A stretch of DNA of 64,000 bases from Allobosea sp. 67-29 (GCF_001898115.1 NZ_MKSQ01000007.1:409324-473323), one strand, 5' to 3'; counted from the first letter of the stretch, positions 48,164 through 58,174 are shown. Numbers and translations are program-made. Notes: a model not told the origin generated them from the sequence alone.

Positions 48164-49216
48164 TCAACCGGCTGCGGCGAGCGCGCGCTGATAGGCGCCG
48201 CAGGATTCGCGGATGACGAGATGGGCGGGGCCGATGAAGCTTTCCGGCTCGGCGGCGGGGTCGGCAATCTGCTTGAGCAGCAGCGCTGCGGCGCGCTCGC
48301 CCAGGCCGACGGGATCGACCGCGACGGTGGTGAGCGCGGGTGAGACATGGCGCGCCTCGCTGGTGTCGTCGAAGCCGACGATGGCGATGTCGCGCCCCAC
48401 GACGAGGCCATGCCGCGCCGCCGCCAGCATCGCGCCGATGGCGGTGACATCGTTGTAGCAGACGACCGCGGTGGGCCGGTCGGCGAGCGAGAGCACGGCG
48501 CTCATCGCGCCGAAGCCGCCGTCGCGCGTTGGCATGCTCTCGAGGTTCAGCGCCGGATCGACCCTGCAGCCAGCCTCCTCCATCGCAGAGAGGAAGCCGC
48601 CATGCCGCTCCTGCCGGACGACCATGGAATGCATGCCGCCGAGAAAGGCGATGCGCTCATGGCCGAGATTGATCAGGTGGCGAGTAACGCGACTGGCACC
48701 GGCGAGGTTCTCCGGCACCACGACGCTGGTATCGGCGCCGGGCAAGCGGCGGATTGCCACCAGCAATGCTGTACCGGCCGCCCTCACCCAGTCGAGATGC
48801 TCGGGCCGCGTATCCAGCGCCGGGCACAGGATGATGCCGCCGGCGCCGTGCTCGCGCATCATCCGCATCACCTGCTCCTGCCGCACCACGCTCTCGGCGG
48901 TGTTGGCCATGAAGGCGACATAGCCGGCCATCTGCAGCACCTTCTCCACGCCGATCGCGAATTCCGCGAAGAACGGGTTGGAGAGGTCGTTGAGCACGAG
49001 GCCGACGATGCGGGACTGCGCATTGCGCAGGTTGGCGGCGCCGCGGTTGTAGACATAGCCGAGCCGGTCCATCGTCTGCAGGACATGCTGGCGGGTTTCG
49101 GGCTTCACTGCGCCGCGGCCGGTGAGGACGAGCGAGACCGTCGATTTCGAGACGCCGGCAGCGTCTGCGATCTCGATGATCGTCACCTTCCCCTTGCTGC
49201 CTTTCGGCTGCGACAT
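48164..49216 (-). CDS. LacI family transcriptional regulator
   Basis: Repressor with a helix-turn-helix (about 11-57, VTIIEIADAAGVSKSTVSLVLTGRG split over the recognition helix) and a periplasmic-binding-protein-like sensor domain (ligand unknown). Start ATG 49216 is chosen over the longer frame. 350 residues. It lies at the head of the CoA-transferase operon and divergent from the DUF993 gene. Two matched palindromes in between, one over its own promoter, argue for autoregulation. Confidence 0.92.
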   Translation of the reverse strand: MSQPKGSKGKVTIIEIADAAGVSKSTVSLVLTGRGAVKPETRQHVLQTMDRLGYVYNRGAANLRNAQSRIVGLVLNDLSNPFFAEFAIGVEKVLQMAGYVAFMANTAESVVRQEQVMRMMREHGAGGIILCPALDTRPEHLDWVRAAGTALLVAIRRLPGADTSVVVPENLAGASRVTRHLINLGHERIAFLGGMHSMVVRQERHGGFLSAMEEAGCRVDPALNLESMPTRDGGFGAMSAVLSLADRPTAVVCYNDVTAIGAMLAAARHGLVVGRDIAIVGFDDTSEARHVSPALTTVAVDPVGLGERAAALLLKQIADPAAEPESFIGPAHLVIRESCGAYQRALAAAG

Positions 49217-49252
49217 GGTTTCGTCCCTGATGCGCGTCGCGCTGTTCTTATC

Positions 49253-49266
49253 TTGGAACGTTCCAT
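49253..49266. promoter_or_regulatory. LacI-type operator 1 (over the lacI promoter)
   Basis: TTGGAACGTTCCAT: 12-bp perfect palindrome TGGAACGTTCCA with the central CG typical of LacI-family sites. It overlaps the -10 element of the minus-strand promoter. Confidence 0.8.
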
Positions 49267-49291
49267 TATCAGCGAATGGCACCGCGTGCAA
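49263..49291 (-). promoter_or_regulatory. Promoter of the lacI operon
   Basis: Minus strand TTGCAC (49291-49286), 17-base spacer, TAATGG (49268-49263). Operator 1 starts inside the -10. Confidence 0.5.
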
Positions 49292-49299
49292 TATCGCTC

Positions 49300-49328
49300 T
49301 TTCAAACGATTTTATGCGGCTGTATAAG
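49300..49328 (+). promoter_or_regulatory. Promoter of the DUF993 operon
   Basis: TTTCAA (49300-49305), 17-base spacer, TATAAG (49323-49328), 5 of 6 at -10. The transcript would start near 49335, 14 bases before operator 2. Confidence 0.6.
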
Positions 49329-49348
49329 ACTGGAAATACGTTTCTTTG

Positions 49349-49362
49349 TTGGAACGTTCCAA
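49349..49362. promoter_or_regulatory. LacI-type operator 2 (downstream of the DUF993 promoter)
   Basis: TTGGAACGTTCCAA: perfect 14-bp palindrome, same core as operator 1, with centres 96 bp apart. It lies just after the predicted start of transcription and ten bases before the ribosome site. Confidence 0.85.
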
Positions 49363-49382
49363 TAAATTCGATGGAGGAAGCG

Positions 49383-50546
49383 ATGGTCGAGATCAGCCTG
49401 CCCTGCCCCGACGGCAGCAGCGCGCGCTACAGGCTGGCGCCGCCTTCGCCTTTTCCGCAGACGGCCACGCCCAACGGCATCCGCACCGTCTATGCCGCCG
49501 CCCATGTCGTCGCCGACCCGCTGAAGCTGGTCGATCCCTGGCGCGAGCCGGCCGTCGACTGGGATGCGACGCTAGCCTTCCGGCGCCATCTCTGGGGCCT
49601 CGGCTTCAAGATCGCCGAAGCGATGGATACCTCCCAGCGCGGCATGGGGCTGGACTGGCAGAACGCAGCCGAGCTGATCACCCGCGTGCTCGCCGAGGCC
49701 AAGGCCACACCCGGCGCCGACCTCGCCTGCGGCGCCGGCACCGACCAGCTTGCTCCGCAGGAGGCGCACAGCCTCGATGACGTGATCCGCGCCTATGAGG
49801 AGCAGATCGGCCATATTGAAGAGCATGGCGGCAAGATCATCCTGATGGCGAGCCGCGCGCTCTGCCGGGTCGCCAAGAGCCCCGACGATTATCTCGCCGT
49901 GTACGGCCCCCTGATCCGGCAGTGCCGGGGCAAGGTGATCCTGCACTGGCTCGGCGAGATGTTCGATCCGGCGCTCGCCGGTTATTGGGGCAGCCGCGAT
50001 TTCGAGCCGGCCATGGAGACGGTGCTCACCCTGATCCGCGAGCACGCCGACAAGATCGACGGCATCAAGATCTCGCTGCTCGACGCCGGCAAGGAGATCA
50101 CCATGCGGCGGTGCCTGCCTGAAGGCGTCGCGATGTATACCGGCGACGACTTCAACTATGCCGAGCTGATCGGCGGCGACGATCGGGGCTTTTCGCACGG
50201 CCTGCTCGGCATCTTCGACCCGATCGCGCCGGCAGCGGCTGCGGCCTTCGCCAAGCTGGAGGCGGGCGACCGCGCCGGCTTCCACGCCATCCTCGATCCG
50301 ACCGTCGCGCTTTCGCGCCGGCTCTTCGAGGCGCCGACGCAGCATTACAAGTGCGGCGTCGTCTTCCTCGCCTGGCTCAACGGCTTCCAGAACCATTTCC
50401 GGATGGTCGGCGGCGCAGAATCCGCGCGCGGCATCCTGCATTATGCCGATCTCTTCCGCCTCGCCGACCAGTCGGGGCTGCTGATCGATCCCGAATTGGC
50501 GGCGCGGCGGATGACGCATCTCTGCGCCCTCAACGGCGTCGCCTGA
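49383..50546 (+). CDS. DUF993 family protein (dihydrodipicolinate synthase-like)
   Basis: 387-residue TIM-barrel-like protein of DUF993, distantly like N-acetylneuraminate lyase / dihydrodipicolinate synthase enzymes. It contains HGGKIILMASRALCRVAKSP, HWLGEMFDPALAGYWG and KIDGIKISLLDAGKE (a lysine in the place expected for a Schiff base). The reaction is not known. ATG 49383 has GGAGGAAG directly upstream; ATG 49371 is an alternative. It is divergent from lacI and 13 bases upstream of the acyl-CoA dehydrogenase. Confidence 0.78.
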   Translation: MVEISLPCPDGSSARYRLAPPSPFPQTATPNGIRTVYAAAHVVADPLKLVDPWREPAVDWDATLAFRRHLWGLGFKIAEAMDTSQRGMGLDWQNAAELITRVLAEAKATPGADLACGAGTDQLAPQEAHSLDDVIRAYEEQIGHIEEHGGKIILMASRALCRVAKSPDDYLAVYGPLIRQCRGKVILHWLGEMFDPALAGYWGSRDFEPAMETVLTLIREHADKIDGIKISLLDAGKEITMRRCLPEGVAMYTGDDFNYAELIGGDDRGFSHGLLGIFDPIAPAAAAAFAKLEAGDRAGFHAILDPTVALSRRLFEAPTQHYKCGVVFLAWLNGFQNHFRMVGGAESARGILHYADLFRLADQSGLLIDPELAARRMTHLCALNGVA

Positions 50547-50559
50547 GGGAGGGCAAGCC

Positions 50560-51708
50560 ATGTATGCCCCCCTGCTCGACAGCGAAATCTACGACCAGAT
50601 CCGCGAGACCGCCCGGCGCTTCGCCGCGGATGTCGTCAAGCCCGCCGCCGCCGATCTCGACCGCGACGAGGCCTTCCCGGCCGATATCTACCGCCAGATG
50701 GGCGCGCTCGGCCTGTTCGGGATCACCGTGCCGGAGGAGCATGGCGGCGCCGGTCTCGATACCTATGCGTATTCCATCGTCATGGAGGAACTCTCGCGCG
50801 GCTATTCCTCGGTTGCCGATCAGTGCGGCCTCGTCGAACTGATCGGCACGCTGCTGACCCGCTACGGCACGCCCGACCAGCTCAAGCGCCTGCCCGACAT
50901 CCTCGCGGGCAAGACGCGCGTCGCCTATTGCCTGACCGAGGCCGAGGCGGGCTCCGACCTTTCCAATGTCCGCACCACCGCGCGCGAGACGGCTGAAGGC
51001 TACGTCATCGACGGCGGCAAGCTCTGGATTCACAACGCTCCCGTTGCCGATCTCGGCTTCGTGCTGGCCTCGACCGACCTCGCCGCCGGCCATCGCGGCA
51101 TGAGCATCTTCCTGGCCGATCTGCATGCCCCCGGTGTCTCGCGCGGGCCGAAGGAGCACAAGATGGGGCAGCGCGCGAGCCAGGTCGGCGCGCTGACGTT
51201 TGATGGCGTCACTGTGCCGCGCGAAGCGCTGCTCGGCCCCAAGGGGCGCGGCTTCCACATCATGATGAGCGTGCTGGAGAAGGGTCGCGTCGGCATCGCC
51301 TCGCTGGCGGTCGGCATCGCGCAGGCGGGGCTGGAGGCGGCGCTTGGCTATGCCCGCGACCGGCGCCAGTTCGGCAAGCCGATCCTCGACAACCAGGGCC
51401 TGCAATGGCTCCTGGCCGACATGGCCAAGGATATCGCTGCCGCCCGGGCACTGGTCGAGCGCGCCGCCTTGCTGATCGATCACGAGAAGCCCGCGACCTC
51501 CGCCTCCTCGATGGCGAAGTGTTTCGCCAGCGATATGGCGGTGGCGCAGACGGCCAATGCGGTGCAGGTCTTCGGCGGCTCCGGCTATATCCGCGGCTTC
51601 GAGGTTGAGCGCCTCTATCGCGACGCCAAGATCACGCAGATCTACGAAGGCACCAACCAGATCCAGCGCACCATCATCGCGCGCGAGCTGGTGAAGAACG
51701 GCGCCTGA
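50560..51708 (+). CDS. Acyl-CoA dehydrogenase family protein
   Basis: FAD flavoenzyme that introduces a double bond alpha-beta to a CoA thioester. 382 residues. Motifs: CLTEAEAGSDLSNVRTTA and the C-terminal IYEGTNQIQRTIIARE, with a catalytic Glu in the usual place of short-chain and glutaryl-type enzymes. Electrons would go to electron-transfer flavoprotein. It shares the LacI-controlled divergon with the hydratase and CoA-transferase, so it may act before them. Confidence 0.9.
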   Translation: MYAPLLDSEIYDQIRETARRFAADVVKPAAADLDRDEAFPADIYRQMGALGLFGITVPEEHGGAGLDTYAYSIVMEELSRGYSSVADQCGLVELIGTLLTRYGTPDQLKRLPDILAGKTRVAYCLTEAEAGSDLSNVRTTARETAEGYVIDGGKLWIHNAPVADLGFVLASTDLAAGHRGMSIFLADLHAPGVSRGPKEHKMGQRASQVGALTFDGVTVPREALLGPKGRGFHIMMSVLEKGRVGIASLAVGIAQAGLEAALGYARDRRQFGKPILDNQGLQWLLADMAKDIAAARALVERAALLIDHEKPATSASSMAKCFASDMAVAQTANAVQVFGGSGYIRGFEVERLYRDAKITQIYEGTNQIQRTIIARELVKNGA

Positions 51709-52021
51709 CGCCCAATACGATCGGTCGGGCCGGACAGCCGGCGGCCGATCCATCGCCCTTGCGAGGCGGACGTTGCCGAGGCTGCCTCGCGTGAGGTGGG
51801 TTGCGGCCCATTCCGCCACCTCTTCCGCCGCCGCCTCGGCCTGACGCCAAGCACCAGCAAAGTCGTGAAAGGCGCGTTCTCTCACAGCAACCATGCGCGC
51901 CGGGAGCGAGCCGCTCTTGTCTCGACGCGAATTTTGGCATCAAGCTCGCCCGCTCACGGAGCCGCCGGCAGCGATCTCTTGCGCCGGCTTACCATGGATT
52001 GCAGGAACGGCCGGGTCGCGA
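51709..52021. other. 313-base non-coding region before the Ugp-like operon
   Basis: Starts with a long hairpin (51719-51750), then no clear promoter, repeat or gene. The ABC operon must start here or read through from the dehydrogenase gene. Confidence 0.5.
51719..51750 (+). terminator. Hairpin after the acyl-CoA dehydrogenase gene
   Basis: Outer stem GATCGG / CCGATC and inner stem GCCGG / CCGGC around an ACAG loop, 11 bases after the stop. No T-run follows, so termination may be Rho-dependent. Confidence 0.4.
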
Positions 52022-53059
<1,038 letters not shown>

Positions 53060-53113
53060 ACCGGCCGCGCGAGTCGGACGCTCGAACCATCCCAACAAGG
53101 GAGAGAGGGTATA

Positions 53114-54403
53114 ATGGACAGGCGTGAATTTCTCGGCGGCAGTGCCGCTCTTGCCGGCGCAACGGCCTTTCCCGCAATCGCGCGGGCGCAGGACGCGGAG
53201 CTCTCCTTCTTCTATCCGGTCGCGGTCGGCGGTCCGATCACCAAGCTGATCGACGCCTATGCCGCCGGCTTCGAGAAGGAAAATCCCTCGATCAAGCTGA
53301 AGCCGATCTATGCCGGCACCTATCAGGAGACGATCGTCAAGGCGCTGACCGCGCATAAGAGCGGCACGCCTCCGGTCACCTCGGTGTTGCTCTCCACCGA
53401 CATGTTCACGCTGATCGACGAAGAGGCGATCGTGCCCTTCGACGACTTCATCAAGACCGAGGACGACAAGAAGTGGCTTGCCGGCTTCTATCCCGGCTTC
53501 ATGGAGAACAGCCAGACCGGCGGGAAGACCTGGGGCATTCCGTTCCAGCGCTCGACCATCGTGCTCTACTGGAACAAGGAGCTGTTCAAGGAGGCCGGGC
53601 TCGACCCCGAGAAGCCGCCGCAGACCTGGGCCGAGCATCTCGCCTTCGCGCGGAAGCTGACGAAGCGCGACGCGTCCGGCAACGTCACGCAGTGGGGCAC
53701 GCAGATCCCGTCCTCGGGCTTCCCCTACTGGCTGTTCCAGGCGCTGACGACGGAGGCCGATGCCATCCTGATGAACCCCACCGGCGACACCACCTATTAT
53801 GACAAGCCGGGTGTCGTCGAAGCGCTGCAGTACTGGGTCGACCTTGCGCAGAAGTACAAGGTGCATCCGCCCGGCATCGTCGAATGGGGCACCACGCCGA
53901 AGGACTTCTTCGAGAAGAAGGTCGCGATGATCTGGACGACCACGGGCAACCTCACCAACGTCCGCACCAACGCGAAATTCCCCTTCGGCGTCGCGATGCT
54001 GCCGGCCCACAAGCGCCGTGGCTCGCCGACCGGCGGTGGCAACTTCTATATCTCGAAGAAGGCCACGCCGGCCCAGCAGCAGGCCGCCTTCAAGTTCATC
54101 AAGTGGATCACCCAGCCCGAGAGGGCGGCGCAATGGTCGATCGACACCGGCTACGTCGGGGTCAGCAAGGCGGCCTACGAAACCGAGGCGATGAAGAAAT
54201 ACGTCGCGGAGTTCCCGCCGGCCGCCGTCGCGCGCGACCAGCTGGAATTCGCCGTCGCCGAGCTCTCGACCCATGAGAACCAGCGCGTCACCAAGGCGCT
54301 GAACGACGGGTTGCAGGCCGCGCTGACCGGCACCAAGACGCCGCAGAAGGCGATGGAGGACGCGCAGGCCGAGGCCGAGCGCATCCTCAAGGCCTATCGC
54401 TGA
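53114..54403 (+). CDS. ABC transporter substrate-binding protein (UgpB-like)
   Basis: Periplasmic receptor of the extracellular solute-binding family 1, 429 residues. The twin-arginine-like signal MDRREFLGGSAALAGATAFP suggests Tat export. The mature part includes YQETIVKALTAHKSGTPP and NFYISKKATPAQQQAAFKF, as in glycerol-3-phosphate-type receptors. The substrate is inferred, not shown. AAGGGAGAGAGG lies upstream. Confidence 0.9.
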   Translation: MDRREFLGGSAALAGATAFPAIARAQDAELSFFYPVAVGGPITKLIDAYAAGFEKENPSIKLKPIYAGTYQETIVKALTAHKSGTPPVTSVLLSTDMFTLIDEEAIVPFDDFIKTEDDKKWLAGFYPGFMENSQTGGKTWGIPFQRSTIVLYWNKELFKEAGLDPEKPPQTWAEHLAFARKLTKRDASGNVTQWGTQIPSSGFPYWLFQALTTEADAILMNPTGDTTYYDKPGVVEALQYWVDLAQKYKVHPPGIVEWGTTPKDFFEKKVAMIWTTTGNLTNVRTNAKFPFGVAMLPAHKRRGSPTGGGNFYISKKATPAQQQAAFKFIKWITQPERAAQWSIDTGYVGVSKAAYETEAMKKYVAEFPPAAVARDQLEFAVAELSTHENQRVTKALNDGLQAALTGTKTPQKAMEDAQAEAERILKAYR

Positions 54404-54414
54404 TCCGGAAGCCG

Positions 54415-55293
54415 ATGACGAACCGCGCGACCGCGACGATCCATGGCTGGCTGCTCCTGCTGCCGGCCATGGCGTGCCTGGCCCTGTTCACCCACTGGCC
54501 CGCGGTCGCGAGCTTCATCGAGAGCTTCTACTCGACCCCGAAGGCGCGCCGCCCGGCGCGCTTCGTCGGGCTCGACAACTATCAGCAGATGCTGGCCGAC
54601 CCGATCTTCTGGAAGGCACTGAGCAACAACCTCTGGTTCGCGCTCGGCACCATCCCGACCTCGATTGCGCTGGCGTTGTTGATGGCGGTCTGGGTCAACG
54701 ACAGGATCGCCGGCCGCACGCTCGTGCGCATGGCCTATTTCACGCCGACGATCCTGCCGATGATTGCGGTCGCGAACATCTGGCTGTTCTTCTACACCCC
54801 CCAATACGGCTTACTCGAGCAGGTCACGGGCCTGTTCGGCGCGCGCTCGACCAACTGGCTGGGCTCGCCGGATACCGCCCTCTACGCCATCACCATCGTC
54901 GCGATCTGGAAGGAAGCCGGCTTCTTCATGATCTTCTACCTCGCGGCGCTGCAGGCGATCCCGCCGAGCCTCGGCGAGGCGGCGGCGATCGAAGGTGCCT
55001 CGCGCTGGACCTTCTTCCGGCGCATCCAGTTCCCGCTCCTGATGCCGACCACGCTGTTCGTGCTGATCAATGCCGTGATCAACGCCTTCCGCATGGTCGA
55101 CCATATCGTGGTGATGACGCGCGGCGGCCCGGACAATGCGACGACGCTGCTGCTCTACTACATCTATCAGGTCGGCTTCGGCTTCTGGGACACCGCCTAT
55201 GCGGCGACGCTGACCTGCGTGCTCTTGGCGCTGCTCGCGCTGGTCGCCTTCGTCCAGTACGGCTGGCTCGAACGCAGGACGCACTATCAATGA
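54415..55293 (+). CDS. ABC transporter permease, UgpA type
   Basis: Membrane subunit, 292 residues, about six helices. The EAA motif is EAAAIEGASRWTFFRRIQFP, the coupling loop to the ATPase. Start ATG is 11 bases after the receptor stop. The end overlaps the second permease by four bases. Confidence 0.92.
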   Translation: MTNRATATIHGWLLLLPAMACLALFTHWPAVASFIESFYSTPKARRPARFVGLDNYQQMLADPIFWKALSNNLWFALGTIPTSIALALLMAVWVNDRIAGRTLVRMAYFTPTILPMIAVANIWLFFYTPQYGLLEQVTGLFGARSTNWLGSPDTALYAITIVAIWKEAGFFMIFYLAALQAIPPSLGEAAAIEGASRWTFFRRIQFPLLMPTTLFVLINAVINAFRMVDHIVVMTRGGPDNATTLLLYYIYQVGFGFWDTAYAATLTCVLLALLALVAFVQYGWLERRTHYQ

Positions 55294-56153
55294 GCGCCGC
55301 GCAACGTCCCGCCCCGGCCGCGACGCGCGCCGACCCCTACGCGCCGAAGGGCCTCGCGCTCACGCTGGAATCGGCGGGAGCGATCCTGCTCGCTTTGCTC
55401 TGGGTGCTGCCGCTGGCCTATGCCGTCTGGGCGGCGTTCCACCCGGCCGAATACACCACGCGCTTCGTGCTGACCGCGCCGCTCACGCTCGACAACTTCA
55501 CCCGCGCCTGGGCGGCCGCGCCCTTCGCCCGCTATTTCCTCAATACCTTCATCCTGGTCACGATGATCCTGGCCTTCCAGATCGTGCTGGGCACGCTCGC
55601 GGCCTATGCCTTGGCGCGGCAGGATTTCTGGGGTCGCGACATCGCCTTCGTGCTGATCCTGGCGCAGCTCATGATCATGCCGGACGCGCTGATCGTCGAG
55701 AACTACCGCACGCTCGCCAAGGTCAACCTGATCGACACGATCCCCGCGATCGCCCTGCCCTATATCGCCTCGGCCTTCGGCATCTTCCTGCTGCGGCAGA
55801 CCTTCAAGACCGTGCCGAAGGAACTCGACGACGCCGCGCGCGTCGAAGGCGCGAGCCCTTTGCAGGTGCTGATGCGGGTCTATGTGCCGCTGGCGAAGCC
55901 GACCTATATCGCCTACGGCCTCGTCTCGGTCAGCTATCACTGGAACAACTTCCTCTGGCCGCTGCTGGTGACCAATTCCGTCGAGTCGCGGCCGCTGACG
56001 GTCGGCTTGCAGGTCTTCTCCTCGGCCGACCAAGGCATCGACTGGGCGGTGATCTGCGCGGCGACCCTCATGACCTCGGCACCATTGCTCGTCGGATTCC
56101 TGCTGTTCCAGCGCCAGTTCGTGCAGAGCTTCATGCGCGCCGGCATCAAGTGA
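55290..56153 (+). CDS. ABC transporter permease, UgpE type
   Basis: Second membrane subunit, 287 residues, about six helices with the EAA-loop sequence DDAARVEGASPLQVLMRVYV. The start overlaps the first permease stop (ATGA); the longer frame upstream lies inside that gene and is not real. The EEP hydrolase follows after 16 bases. Confidence 0.92.
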   Translation: MSAAQRPAPAATRADPYAPKGLALTLESAGAILLALLWVLPLAYAVWAAFHPAEYTTRFVLTAPLTLDNFTRAWAAAPFARYFLNTFILVTMILAFQIVLGTLAAYALARQDFWGRDIAFVLILAQLMIMPDALIVENYRTLAKVNLIDTIPAIALPYIASAFGIFLLRQTFKTVPKELDDAARVEGASPLQVLMRVYVPLAKPTYIAYGLVSVSYHWNNFLWPLLVTNSVESRPLTVGLQVFSSADQGIDWAVICAATLMTSAPLLVGFLLFQRQFVQSFMRAGIK

Positions 56154-56169
56154 CGCCGAGGCTGATCCG

Positions 56170-57012
56170 ATGAAGCTGATCACCTGGAACATCCAGTGGG
56201 CCCGTGGCGTCGACGAGAAGGTCGATCCGCATCGCATCATCAACCATGCCCGGCAGATGGCGGATTTCGACGTGCTCTGCCTGCAGGAGGTCGCGGCCAA
56301 CTTCCCCGATCTCGACGGCAATGACCGCACCGACCAGTTCGCGCTGTTCGGCGAACTCCTGCCGGGCTTCACCGCGATCGAGGCTGTTGGCGTCGATGTC
56401 CCGGATGGGGCGGGTGGCCGCAAGCGCTTCGGCAATCTCATCTTGTCGCGATTGCCGGTGGCGCAGGCACTGCGCCACGTCCTGCCCTGGGAGGCGGCCG
56501 CAACGCGCAACATGCCGCGCGTGCTCGTGGAGGCGATGGTCGAGACGCCCTTCGGGCCGCTCCGGGTGATGACGACCCATCTTGAGTATTCCTCGCCCGT
56601 GCTACGTTCGGCCCAGATCGAGGGCATCAGGCAAATCCACCGCATGGCCGCAGCGAGACAGGCGACTCCGCGTGCGCCGGGCCCGCACACCTATGCGCCG
56701 ACACCGAACGCGGCGAACGCCATCCTCACCGGTGACTTCAACATGCGGCCCGACGATGCCGGGCTGGCCGAGTTGCTCGTTCCGTTCGCGGGCGATGTCC
56801 CGCCGCTGCTCGATCTGTGGCCTGTGCTGCGGGGCGATGAGCCGCATCCGCCCTCCGCCTTCATCTGCGACCAGACCTATGGCCCGCCCGGCTGCCTCGA
56901 CTATGTGCTGGCAACGCCGGACCTCGCCGAGCGGGCGCGCTCGATCACCTACGACATCGAGACCCGCGCCTCGGACCACCAGCCGATCCTGGTCGAGTTC
57001 GATCTCGGATGA
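56170..57012 (+). CDS. Endonuclease/exonuclease/phosphatase (EEP) family hydrolase
   Basis: Metal-dependent phosphodiesterase or phosphatase, 280 residues, no signal peptide, so cytoplasmic. Catalytic residues fit the family: Asn7 (TWNIQWARG), Glu40 (CLQEVAAN), Asp-Asn in TGDFNMRPDD and a C-terminal SDHQPI. The substrate may be a nucleic acid or a small phosphodiester; the transporter context favours the latter. It overlaps the IMPase start by four bases. Confidence 0.82.
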   Translation: MKLITWNIQWARGVDEKVDPHRIINHARQMADFDVLCLQEVAANFPDLDGNDRTDQFALFGELLPGFTAIEAVGVDVPDGAGGRKRFGNLILSRLPVAQALRHVLPWEAAATRNMPRVLVEAMVETPFGPLRVMTTHLEYSSPVLRSAQIEGIRQIHRMAAARQATPRAPGPHTYAPTPNAANAILTGDFNMRPDDAGLAELLVPFAGDVPPLLDLWPVLRGDEPHPPSAFICDQTYGPPGCLDYVLATPDLAERARSITYDIETRASDHQPILVEFDLG

Positions 57013-57833
57013 TCTTCACCCGGCAGGACCATGAGCGGCTCGACGCCATCCTGCGCGAGGCGGCACGGCGCGAGGTGATGCCGCGCTTCCGGCGGCTGGC
57101 AGCGGGCGATATTCGCGCCAAGCAGAACCCGGTCGACGTCGTCACCGAGGCCGACGAGGCCGCCGAGCGCTTCATCTGCGCCGAGCTGGCCAAGGCTTTC
57201 CCGGGCGCGGCGCTCATCGGCGAAGAGGCCGTGACGGAAGATCCCTCCCTCCTCGCCAACCTGGGACAAGCCGACCTCGCCATCGTCATCGACCCGATCG
57301 ACGGCACGCTGAACTATGCCAGCGACCTCTCGCTCTTCGCCGTAATGGCCGCTGTCGTCGTCCGGGGAGAGACCGTCGCCGCCGTGATCCACGATCCAAC
57401 AGCCGACGACAGCGCCATGGCCCTGCGCGGCGAAGGAGCATGGATGGCCTCCGCGGACGGCGCGAGCCGCGACCTGCGCGTCGCAGCTGCCATCGCGACG
57501 CGGCAGATGAACGGCATGGCGAGCTGGCAATATTTTCCGGAGCCGCTGCGCAGCACGCTTCCCGGCCGTTTCCCGGCCTTCCTCGAAGTCGGCTCGCTGC
57601 GCTGCTGCGGGCAGGAATACCGGCTGGCGGCTGCCGGACGCTTGCAATTCCTGCTCTATGGCGTGCTCAATCCCTGGGACCATGCGCCGGGCGTGCTGCT
57701 CTACAGCGAGGCCGGCGGCCATGCACGCCTGCTCGACGGCCGGACTTATTCGCCGGCCGGGCGCCCGGCCGGCCTGCTCTGCGCGCCCGATGCCGAGAGC
57801 TGGCGAGCCATACGCTCCGTTCTGCTCGGCTAA
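57009..57833 (+). CDS. Inositol monophosphatase family protein
   Basis: Mg-dependent phosphomonoesterase, 274 residues. Metal ligands are seen in IGEEAV (Glu), DPIDGTLNY (two Asp) and WDHAPG (Asp), with VDVVTEADEAAERF upstream. Members hydrolyse inositol-phosphates, histidinol-phosphate, PAP or fructose-bisphosphate; none is fixed here. Translational coupling to the EEP hydrolase suggests a sequential reaction: diester cleavage, then monoester removal. Confidence 0.88.
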   Translation: MIFTRQDHERLDAILREAARREVMPRFRRLAAGDIRAKQNPVDVVTEADEAAERFICAELAKAFPGAALIGEEAVTEDPSLLANLGQADLAIVIDPIDGTLNYASDLSLFAVMAAVVVRGETVAAVIHDPTADDSAMALRGEGAWMASADGASRDLRVAAAIATRQMNGMASWQYFPEPLRSTLPGRFPAFLEVGSLRCCGQEYRLAAAGRLQFLLYGVLNPWDHAPGVLLYSEAGGHARLLDGRTYSPAGRPAGLLCAPDAESWRAIRSVLLG

Positions 57834-57855
57834 GGCGGTAAAGGACTGCAGGCCG

Positions 57856-58104
57856 CTACCAGCGCCGCCAGTGATACCACGGCCCCCCGCCGAAATCGGC
57901 ATCGAAGCGCTCGAACTGGTAACGCCGCTCGGCCGAACGGTCGAGGTCGACCTGCAGCAGGCAATTGGCGAACCCCTCCGTGCCCGGCCGGAACCCATAG
58001 GAACGGCAGCGCGCCTCGTCGGCCGCGCGCCGCTCCTCAAGCGTGACGCAGCCGCTGCAGAGGAGCGCCAGCAGGAGGCCGGCGGCGAGTTTCGGTCCGA
58101 TCAT
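57856..58104 (-). CDS. Small lipoprotein
   Basis: 82 residues. The signal sequence ends in the lipobox LLCSGC, so the mature protein begins at the Cys and is lipid-anchored. The rest is charged with a GGGPWYHWRRW C-terminus. Start ATG 58104 is chosen over a longer frame. Unrecognised function; common type near tonB genes in Rhizobiales. It is 70 bases after tonB on the same strand. Confidence 0.6.
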   Translation of the reverse strand: MIGPKLAAGLLLALLCSGCVTLEERRAADEARCRSYGFRPGTEGFANCLLQVDLDRSAERRYQFERFDADFGGGPWYHWRRW

Positions 58105-58174
58105 CCCAGTCTCCTCTCCGCGCTTTCGGGGATTAACCGCCGGACGGCGCCACGGTTCAACCCCAGCCACTGTC

